The notes under the pieces are model-generated. The model ran no database searches. It was not told the DNA's origin and worked only from the letters and a program-made list of their open reading frames with translations. This document shows positions 57,832-64,000 of a stretch of 64,000 nucleotides of DNA, in pieces. Location: positions 1,599,005 to 1,663,004 of the forward strand of contig NZ_CAKAKH010000001.1 of the NCBI RefSeq assembly GCF_916618885.1, in the 5' to 3' direction. Each line of letters starts with the position of its first letter. Position 1 is the first letter of the stretch. The position numbers were made by a program, and so were the translations under genes. The stretch comes from Marinilactibacillus sp. Marseille-P9653 (lineage in GTDB: Bacteria; Bacillota; Bacilli; Lactobacillales; Carnobacteriaceae_A).

Positions 57832-59205
57832 TTATCCCTCCTCTAACTCATTCTGCCATTTAGGAATAAAACTTTTTTCAAGATACTCTGTATCATACTT
57901 ACCACTTAAAAATGTTTCGTCATCAAGCAGATCAAGCTGGAATTGTAAATTGGTCTGTATTCCCTCAACGATCATTTCTTTTAGAGCTCTTTTCATCTTA
58001 GCAATGGCAATTTCTCTTGTCTTACCGTGCGTGATGACTTTAGCGATCATAGCGTCATAATAAGGTGGGATCTCTCCACCAGCAAATAAAGCAGTGTCAA
58101 CTCTTAATCCATTCCCTCCAGAAGGCAGGTTTAAGTAGCTTATAACACCTGGTGAGGGTGCGAAGTTGAACGCAGGATTTTCAGCGTTGATACGGCACTC
58201 TAATGCATGACCGCTTAACTGAAGTGTATCCTGATCTATTGACAATGGTTCGTTATTTGCTATTTTTATCTGTTCTTGTACGATATCGAAATTTGAAATC
58301 ATTTCGGTGATTGGGTGCTCTACTTGAATTCTAGTGTTCATTTCCATGAAATAAAAAGCCCCACTATCATCCATTAGAAACTCTACTGTACCAGCATTTT
58401 TGTATCCTACATATTCAGCAGCCCTTACCGCAGCTGCACCAATTTCTTGTCTTTGTTCTTCTGTAAGTACATGAGAAGGTGCTTCTTCAAGAATTTTCTG
58501 GTGGTTACGCTGCATTGAACAATCTCTTTCTCCAATGTGAATCACATGACCATGATGGTCGCCAAGTAATTGAATTTCAATGTGCTTAGCAGGAGAAATG
58601 ATTTTTTCCATATACATACGGTCATCACCGAAAGCAGCTTTCGCTTCAGATTTAGCATGATTGAAAGCTTGGATCAATTGTGCTTCAGATTCGACAACAC
58701 GCATACCCTTACCGCCACCGCCGGCTACGGCTTTAACGATAACAGGATACCCAATCTCCTCTGCTGTTTCAAGAACTTCTTCGTCAGTGACCAAGAATCC
58801 ATCACTACCAGGTACAATCGGTACATTTGCTTTACGCATCATTTCTCGTGCATTTGCCTTGTTCCCCATTTGATCAATGGTTTCTTTATCAGGGCCAATA
58901 AAAACAATATTGACTTCTTCACACATGGCTGCGAAGGTACTATTTTCAGAAAGAAATCCAAATCCCGGGTGAATGGCTTGTGCTCCAGTAATCACAGCAG
59001 CACTTAAAATGTTTTGCATATTCAAATAAGAGTCGCTTGCTTTTGCTGGTCCTATACAAACTGCTTCATCAGCCAGTTGCATGTGAAGTGCATCTTCATC
59101 TGCTTCTGAATAAACAGCAACAGTTTGAATGCCCATTTCTTGACAGGCTCTGATAATTCGAACGGCTATTTCTCCTCGATTGGCAATCAATATCTTTTGA
59201 AACAT
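57832..59205 (-). CDS. accC: Acetyl-CoA carboxylase biotin carboxylase subunit
   Basis: ATP-dependent carboxylation of biotin on AccB. 457 residues from ATG 59205 (GGAAGG 7 bases before). Biotin-carboxylase N-domain ([20 protein letters not shown], 2-21), ATP-grasp with [14 protein letters not shown] (about 156-169), [19 protein letters not shown] (about 230-248) and [14 protein letters not shown] (about 287-300) containing the catalytic Glu and Arg. C-terminal biotin carboxylase domain intact. Confidence 0.97.
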   Translation of the reverse strand: MFQKILIANRGEIAVRIIRACQEMGIQTVAVYSEADEDALHMQLADEAVCIGPAKASDSYLNMQNILSAAVITGAQAIHPGFGFLSENSTFAAMCEEVNIVFIGPDKETIDQMGNKANAREMMRKANVPIVPGSDGFLVTDEEVLETAEEIGYPVIVKAVAGGGGKGMRVVESEAQLIQAFNHAKSEAKAAFGDDRMYMEKIISPAKHIEIQLLGDHHGHVIHIGERDCSMQRNHQKILEEAPSHVLTEEQRQEIGAAAVRAAEYVGYKNAGTVEFLMDDSGAFYFMEMNTRIQVEHPITEMISNFDIVQEQIKIANNEPLSIDQDTLQLSGHALECRINAENPAFNFAPSPGVISYLNLPSGGNGLRVDTALFAGGEIPPYYDAMIAKVITHGKTREIAIAKMKRALKEMIVEGIQTNLQFQLDLLDDETFLSGKYDTEYLEKSFIPKWQNELEEG

Positions 59206-59278
59206 TATATGACCTTCCTTAAAATCAAAATTGTACATCTATATAAAATAGATTGTAAGGTGTTTTAAACAAAGTTTC

Positions 59279-59710
59279 TTAACGGCCAATAATGAACGTC
59301 ATTTCAACTTCACAAACTTTTTTCCCATCAACATATGCAACACCTTTTCCGATACCAGCATATTGTTTAAGTTTAACGATGTCTACTTTTAATTCCAAGA
59401 TGTCACCTGGAACAACTTTTTTTCTGAACTTAACTTTGTTTAGTCCACCAAGATAAGCTGTTTGACCTTTGAATTGATCTAATTTAAGTAAAGGAATAGA
59501 TCCAGCTTGAGCTAGACTCTCAACAATTAGGACACCTGGCATTACAGGTTCGCCAGGGAAATGTCCTTGGAAAAATTCTTCATTGATTGTAACATTTTTG
59601 ATTGCTGTAACGTGTTCACCAGGAATCATTTCAGTTACTTTATCAATAAAGTAAATTGGATAACGGTTTGGAATTAGTTCTTGGATTTCTTTGATGTTCA
59701 TAGTAGTCAT
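59279..59710 (-). CDS. fabZ: 3-hydroxyacyl-ACP dehydratase FabZ
   Basis: Hot-dog-fold dehydratase of the elongation cycle, 143 residues. Catalytic His50 in GHFPGEPVMPGV and Glu64 in LIVESLAQAG. Only one copy is visible in this window and no fabA/fabN-like dehydratase-isomerase is adjacent, so how unsaturated acids are made cannot be decided here. GAGGAG is 9 bases upstream of ATG 59710. Confidence 0.96.
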   Translation of the reverse strand: MTTMNIKEIQELIPNRYPIYFIDKVTEMIPGEHVTAIKNVTINEEFFQGHFPGEPVMPGVLIVESLAQAGSIPLLKLDQFKGQTAYLGGLNKVKFRKKVVPGDILELKVDIVKLKQYAGIGKGVAYVDGKKVCEVEMTFIIGR

Positions 59711-59762
59711 TTATAAGTGCTCCTCGAATAGTTAGTTTGGATTGTTTTTTACATAAGTGTTT

Positions 59763-60251
59763 CTATTTTACGTCTTTAATTTGAACGAGCGGTTGACCAA
59801 ATTCGATTGGCTGACCATCTTCGACTAAGACTTTGTAGACTGTCCCACTCACATCACTTTTAATTTCATTCATGACTTTCATCGCTTCAATGATGACTAA
59901 AGGCTGGCCTTTTTCGATAATATCTCCAGCCTTAACAAAAGCAGGCTTGTCTGGAGAAGAAGCAAGATAAGACGTCCCCACGATAGGGGCTGTTACTTCA
60001 TGAACGCCTTCTAAATCTTCACTGACTGGTGTAACTTCTTCTTTAACTGTCGAAACGGTGTCAGTCGCGTTTGATGCGTTGCTCACTGGTTTAGGCGCAA
60101 CAACTTCTGCTGGTCGCGGCGCTTCATTAGAAACTGCTGCTGTATCATTCTTACTCATCTTGATGGATACCGCTTCGTTCGATAATTCAAAGATTTTCAA
60201 ACTTGAAGCATCTATTTTTTCAATAAGTTCTTTGATTTGTCCAAAGTCCAT
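59763..60251 (-). CDS. accB: Biotin carboxyl carrier protein of acetyl-CoA carboxylase
   Basis: 162 residues: short N-terminal segment (1-35), flexible Ala/Pro/Val/Thr-rich linker (about 36-80) and the biotinyl domain (about 85-161) with biotin acceptor Lys125 in EAMKVMNEI. Starts 3 bases after the fabF stop, so it is translationally linked to fabF. Confidence 0.97.
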   Translation of the reverse strand: MDFGQIKELIEKIDASSLKIFELSNEAVSIKMSKNDTAAVSNEAPRPAEVVAPKPVSNASNATDTVSTVKEEVTPVSEDLEGVHEVTAPIVGTSYLASSPDKPAFVKAGDIIEKGQPLVIIEAMKVMNEIKSDVSGTVYKVLVEDGQPIEFGQPLVQIKDVK

Positions 60252-60254
60252 GTG

Positions 60255-61496
60255 TTAAGCATCCTCCCATTTCTTGAAAAGAGTAACTGCATTATGCCCT
60301 CCGAAGCCTAATGAGTTATTTAAAGCATACATGATCTCTTTATGTCTTGCTTCTTTGGGAATATAATCTAGATCACAATCTTCATCTGCTGTTTCAAGAC
60401 CAATTGTTGGAGGAAGTATACCTTCTTGCAATGCTTTAATACAAGCTACTGCTTCAATGGCTCCCGCTCCACCTAAAAGGTGACCTGTACTACCTTTTGT
60501 ACTTGAAATCGGTACATTGTATGCTACTTCTTCTCCAAGCGCTCTTTTAAGTGCTACTGTTTCAGAAGAATCATTTGCAGGAGTAGATGTTCCGTGAGCG
60601 TTGATATATCCTACTTGAGCAGGCTCAATATTCGCTTCTTTCATTGCATGAATCATCGCATTAGCAGCACCTTCACCAGTTGGTGTCGGAGCAGTCATGT
60701 GATAGCTGTCTCCAGTTGCGCCATAACCTACAATTTCAGCATAGATTTTTGCGCCACGCTCTTGAGCGCTCTCTAGATTTTCAAGCAATAGTACCGCAGC
60801 ACCTTCACCCATAACAAATCCTTGACGATCTTTATCAAATGGCATTGAAGCTCTATCTGGATCTTCAGCATTTGATAAGGCAGTTAAGGCAGCAAAACCT
60901 GACATTCCGATTTCGTTGATACTCGCTTCAGCACCACCCGCAAGCATATAATCTGCGTAGCCATGTTTGATATTTCTAAAGGCTTCACCAATAGAATTGT
61001 TTCCAGAAGCACATGCTGTAACAATCGATAAGTTTGGTCCTTTGGCACCAGTAGCAATTGAAATATTTCCTGCTACCATGTTACCAATTGCCATTGGTAC
61101 AAAGAAAGGTGCTACACGGTCTAATCCTTTTTCATGCATTTTAATGATTTGGTTTTGCATCGCATTCAATCCACCGATACCAGAGCCTACCATTACGCCA
61201 AGACGACTTACATCAATAGAATCAACGTCTAACTTAGAATCTTCCATCGCTTCAAGAGCTGCTACTACACCATATTGAGAAAATACATCCATTCTCTTAG
61301 CCAGTTTGCCATCCATTCTATCTTTCGCTTTGAAATCTTTAACTTCTCCAGCGACATGGACATTGATTGGTGTTCCGTCAAATTTTGTTAAAGGTCCGAT
61401 TCCGTTTTTACCTGTCTTCAAACCATCCCAAAATTCATTGACGTTGTTTCCTAAAGGTGTTACTGCACCTAAACCTGTTATAACGACTCTACGCAT
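60255..61496 (-). CDS. fabF: 3-oxoacyl-ACP synthase II FabF
   Basis: Condensing enzyme for elongation, 413 residues. Catalytic Cys162 (VTACASGNNSIG), His about 304 (NAHGTSTPAND) and His about 341 (KGSTGHLLGGAG); opening RRVVITGLGAVTPLG is typical. Lies in standard order after fabG. Confidence 0.97.
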   Translation of the reverse strand: MRRVVITGLGAVTPLGNNVNEFWDGLKTGKNGIGPLTKFDGTPINVHVAGEVKDFKAKDRMDGKLAKRMDVFSQYGVVAALEAMEDSKLDVDSIDVSRLGVMVGSGIGGLNAMQNQIIKMHEKGLDRVAPFFVPMAIGNMVAGNISIATGAKGPNLSIVTACASGNNSIGEAFRNIKHGYADYMLAGGAEASINEIGMSGFAALTALSNAEDPDRASMPFDKDRQGFVMGEGAAVLLLENLESAQERGAKIYAEIVGYGATGDSYHMTAPTPTGEGAANAMIHAMKEANIEPAQVGYINAHGTSTPANDSSETVALKRALGEEVAYNVPISSTKGSTGHLLGGAGAIEAVACIKALQEGILPPTIGLETADEDCDLDYIPKEARHKEIMYALNNSLGFGGHNAVTLFKKWEDA

Positions 61497-61512
61497 TTTA
61501 ATATCCTCCTAA

Positions 61513-62250
61513 TTATCCGTTCATTACCATTCCGCCATCAACATTGATGACTTGTCCGGTAATATAGTTTTGTTTACTTAAGAACAAAGCAGCTTCTGCC
61601 ACTTCTTCTGGTTGACCTAATCTTTGTAGTGGAATTTGAGTCATAATCGTATCTTTAACCGTATCTGCTAATACATCGGTCATGTCAGATTCAACAAACC
61701 CCGGAGCGATTGCATTGACTGTAATCCCTCTTGGCGCTAATTCTCTAGCTACGGATTTAGTGAAACCAATAATGCCTGCTTTACTTGCAGCATAATTAGC
61801 TTGTCCAGCATTCCCAGTTTGTCCTACAACACTCGCTAGATTAATAATACTTCCGCTTTTTTGCTTAAGCATAAATCTTGAAGCGGCTTTAGTTGTATAG
61901 AATGTACCCTTTAAGTTAATATCAATCGTTTGATCAAATTCTTCTTCGGTCATTCTTAAAAGTAAGTTATCTCTCGTAATGCCTGCATTATTGACTAAAA
62001 CATCCACACTACCAAATTTTTTCTTCGTGTCTTTAATAAGTTTTGTTGCAAACTCAGGATCACTAATATCTCCAGCGCAAGCAAAGATCTCTCCGCCGAA
62101 CGCACTTAATTCAGAAATTTGTTCTTCTGAAATTTCTTTACGGCCGTTCAATACAATATTGTGGCCTTCTTTAGCAAAAGCATAAGCAATCGCTTTTCCA
62201 ATGCCTCGTGAACTTCCCGTAACGATAACCGTTTTAATCTTATCTACCAC
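61513..62250 (-). CDS. fabG: 3-oxoacyl-ACP reductase FabG
   Basis: NADPH-dependent SDR, 245 residues: cofactor loop TGSSRGIG (about 11-18), NNAG (about 87-90), catalytic Ser about 139, Tyr about 152 and Lys about 156 in YAASK, and the C-terminal YITGQVINVDGGMVMNG signature. The start is GTG 62250 behind GAGGTG. Between fabD and fabF. Confidence 0.97.
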   Translation of the reverse strand: MVDKIKTVIVTGSSRGIGKAIAYAFAKEGHNIVLNGRKEISEEQISELSAFGGEIFACAGDISDPEFATKLIKDTKKKFGSVDVLVNNAGITRDNLLLRMTEEEFDQTIDINLKGTFYTTKAASRFMLKQKSGSIINLASVVGQTGNAGQANYAASKAGIIGFTKSVARELAPRGITVNAIAPGFVESDMTDVLADTVKDTIMTQIPLQRLGQPEEVAEAALFLSKQNYITGQVINVDGGMVMNG

Positions 62251-62267
62251 TTTTTCACCTCTAATTA

Positions 62268-63203
62268 TTAGTTGGTACGCGCAAGCGCTTCAATTGCTTT
62301 ATGCAATTGCTTGTCATTCTCTACATTCATAACTGAAACACTACGATCTATTTTCTTGACAAATGTTTTCAACGTTTTGCCTGGTCCTAATTCTACAAAA
62401 GTATCCGCTCCGTCTTTGATCATCTGACGAATCATCTGTTCGAACCTTACTGGAGACATTACTTGTTGAACTAGTGTCGGTATAACTTCATCTATATTTT
62501 CATAAGCTCTCGCATTCGTATTGCTGTATACAGGATAGAGAAATTCTTTTGTTCTAATATTTTTTAGCTCTACTTCCAAATTTTTCGCTGCGGGCTCAAG
62601 TAATTTTGTGTGGAATGGGCCACTTACGTTAAGCGGAATCACTTTTTTAGCACCTGCCTCTTCAAGCTCTTTAATGGCTTGAGTGACACCAGCTTGTATT
62701 CCAGCTACAACAATTTGACCTGGCATATTATAATTTGCTACTTGAACATAATGCGTCTCACTGATCTCGTCACATATTTTTTCAACGACTTCAGATTCTA
62801 ATCCCATAACTGCGGCCATTGCACCGACACCTTCTGGGACGGCTTCGTCCATAAACTGTCCTCTTTTATGAACAAGCTTTACTGCATCTTCAAATGTAAA
62901 AACCTCTGAGGAAACCAGTGCAGTATATTCACCTAAACTCAATCCTGCTACCATATCGGGTTTGATTCCGGCTTCTTGCATCAATTGTTCAATCGCATGA
63001 CTTAACGTTAAAATGGCTGGCTGCGTCAATGGTGTCCAATGTAATTTCTCATTCTGATTAAAAGCTAATTCAGCTATATTTATCGATAGTGCTTCACTTG
63101 CTTTATCAAAGGTTTGCTTTACAATTCCATATTGATCATATAATTCTTTACCCATACCATCGTATTGAGCGCCTTGCCCGCTAAATAAAAATGCTGTAGA
63201 CAT
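62268..63203 (-). CDS. fabD: Malonyl-CoA:ACP transacylase FabD
   Basis: Loads malonyl groups on ACP, 311 residues. FSGQGAQYDGMG (7-18), active-site Ser89 in GLSLGEY and His about 199 in GPFHTKLL. Preceded by a 160-base gap to fabK containing a hairpin and a compound stem-loop, suggesting attenuation or an internal transcription start. Confidence 0.97.
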   Translation of the reverse strand: MSTAFLFSGQGAQYDGMGKELYDQYGIVKQTFDKASEALSINIAELAFNQNEKLHWTPLTQPAILTLSHAIEQLMQEAGIKPDMVAGLSLGEYTALVSSEVFTFEDAVKLVHKRGQFMDEAVPEGVGAMAAVMGLESEVVEKICDEISETHYVQVANYNMPGQIVVAGIQAGVTQAIKELEEAGAKKVIPLNVSGPFHTKLLEPAAKNLEVELKNIRTKEFLYPVYSNTNARAYENIDEVIPTLVQQVMSPVRFEQMIRQMIKDGADTFVELGPGKTLKTFVKKIDRSVSVMNVENDKQLHKAIEALARTN

Positions 63204-63259
63204 ATTACAGATATCCTTTCTACTACGAAGCTTTATCGTTCTTTTATTGATTATTTCCA

Positions 63260-63305
63260 GGGAATGTCATAAAGCATTAATCCTGCTTATACACTCTACA
63301 TTCCC
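63260..63305 (-). other. Compound stem-loop in the fabD leader
   Basis: Outer arms GGGAATGT (63260-63267) / ACATTCCC (63298-63305) enclose an inner stem AAGCA (63272-63276) / TGCTT (63284-63288). Nested pairing in a non-coding gap suggests a structured RNA element; no known riboswitch recognised. Confidence 0.45.
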
Positions 63306-63314
63306 CTTATAATC

Positions 63315-63363
63315 AAAAGACCGCTATACTTTGAATTTTTCAAAGTATAGATGGTCTTTTTTT
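63315..63363. terminator. Strong hairpin between fabK and fabD
   Basis: CTATACTTTGAA (63324-63335) / TTCAAAGTATAG (63339-63350), 12 perfect pairs, extended by AAAAGACC / GGTCTTTT. The plus-strand tail is TTTTTTTG; the minus-strand tail CTTTTGATTAT is weaker, so on the operon strand it is probably a partial terminator right after the fabK stop. Confidence 0.7.
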
Positions 63364-63364
63364 G

Positions 63365-64000
63365 TTATGCAAATACTACAGGATTGGATGTTAACTCTTT
63401 GTATTCTTGCATGAGTTCTTCTACAATTTCTTTACACGACTGTTCTTTTTTGACTAGTCCAGCACTCTGTCCTGCCATGAAAGAACCTGTATCCTTATCC
63501 CCTTCAACAACTGCTCGTCTAAGTGCGCCTTTTCCTAATTCTTCTAACCTAGAAAAATCTGGATTCTCGTCACTTGTGATTTCTTTTTCGACTTGCAGAT
63601 ATTCTCGTGTTAGTTTATTTCTTAAAACACGAACTGGGTGACCGGTGATGAGACCTGTTACAACAGTGTCGATATCTCTAGCTTTTATGACTCTCTTCTT
63701 GAAGTTCTCATGGGCGATACTTTCAGTAGCTACAACGAATCTAGTACCTAGCTGGACAGCTGAAGCTCCTAACATGATGGCAGCTGCAACGCCTCTTCCG
63801 TCCGCAATACCGCCTGCAGCGATTACAGGAATCGTAACTGCATCAACCACTTGAGGAACAAGTGTCATAGTTGTAGATTTACCGATATGTCCACCGGCTT
63901 CCATTCCTTCACAGATAATTGCGTCCGCGCCCTCATTTTGCATTCGTTTTGCAAGAGCAACCGAAGCAACAACTGGAATGACCACGATACCAGCTTCTTT
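63365..64000 (-). CDS. fabK: Enoyl-ACP reductase II FabK, C-terminal part (cut by window edge)
   Basis: The frame is open to the end of the window (212 codons); the N-terminal roughly 105 residues lie beyond. FMN-dependent enoyl reductase of the nitronate-monooxygenase/IMPDH-like barrel family: IICEGMEAGGHIGKSTTM, PVIAAGGIADGRGVAAAI and LGASAVQLGTRFVVATES are the flavin-phosphate and signature stretches. In Lactobacillales FabK replaces FabI and sits upstream of fabD, as here. A first in-frame ATG at 63985 is internal and not the start. Confidence 0.93.
   Translation of the reverse strand, partial: KEAGIVVIPVVASVALAKRMQNEGADAIICEGMEAGGHIGKSTTMTLVPQVVDAVTIPVIAAGGIADGRGVAAAIMLGASAVQLGTRFVVATESIAHENFKKRVIKARDIDTVVTGLITGHPVRVLRNKLTREYLQVEKEITSDENPDFSRLEELGKGALRRAVVEGDKDTGSFMAGQSAGLVKKEQSCKEIVEELMQEYKELTSNPVVFA

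Noticed and set aside
63330-63345. TTTGA-ATTTT-TCAAA resembling a FabT operator
   Set aside because: FabT sites have a 3-base centre (TTTGAnTATCAAA type); here the centre is 5 bases and the sequence is explained as the top of a 12-bp terminator-like hairpin after fabK.
1-64000. CRISPR arrays, tRNA or rRNA genes, IS elements, prophage or integration sites
   Set aside because: No repeat-spacer pattern, no tRNA-like cloverleaf, no transposase, integrase or phage genes were seen while reading; nearly all DNA is accounted for by core genes.

Overview
The window is ordinary low-GC (roughly 37-39 percent by eye) Firmicutes chromosome, read almost entirely from the minus strand. Its gene content and order point to a heterofermentative-type lactic acid bacterium of the order Lactobacillales, most likely Carnobacteriaceae (a Carnobacterium / Marinilactibacillus / Alkalibacterium-like genome); the family assignment is inference from gene order and protein style, not from a search. 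No rRNA, tRNA, CRISPR array, IS element or prophage was seen. Both edges cut genes: prmA at the left edge and fabK at the right edge.

Layout, left to right. 1-4.6 kb: 3' end of a prmA/DUF3013 pair, a 3-methyladenine DNA glycosylase, a CNNM/CorC-type transporter, a small accessory patch with a truncated GNAT fragment, a SatA-like acetyltransferase and an orphan membrane-anchored protein. 4.7-11.7 kb: the heat-shock cluster hrcA-grpE-dnaK-dnaJ behind a clear promoter plus CIRCE operator, followed by lepA. 11.7-31.97 kb: the long information-processing block rpsB-tsf-pyrH-frr-(small plus-strand peptide)-uppS-cdsA-rseP-proS-polC-rimP-nusA-rnpM-ylxQ-infB-rbfA-truB-ribF. 32.2-36.8 kb: a lysophosphatidate-type acyltransferase, a heterodimeric ABC exporter behind a palindromic operator-like site, and yneF. 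37-42.5 kb: tkt-ynzC divergent from lexA with an SOS box, and a flavin oxidoreductase pair (LLM + FMN reductase) divergent from an HxlR regulator, with back-to-back promoters sharing one -35 element. 42.6-50 kb: apt, recJ, degV-like, lapA-like, an SDR, RNase Z and obg. 50-56 kb: a HemA-like pseudoenzyme, engB, clpX, tig and a TPR protein. 56-64 kb: the type II fatty acid synthesis operon fabK-fabD-fabG-fabF-accB-fabZ-accC-accD-accA.

The most interesting items are: (i) a 385-residue protein in the conserved hemA position next to engB that still aligns with glutamyl-tRNA reductase but has lost the catalytic cysteine, the GEPQ motif, the glycine-rich NADPH loop and most of the dimerisation domain; (ii) a complete plus-strand transcription unit for a 30-residue cationic hydrophobic peptide wedged between uppS and frr; (iii) a TPR protein whose reading frame clearly begins upstream of its first ATG but has no ordinary start codon there (an ATT start or a one-base frameshift); (iv) two well-formed but unassigned operator-like palindromes, in the hxlR/LLM divergent promoter and in the ABC-exporter promoter. 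All gene calls were made by reading the translations; no database search was possible.
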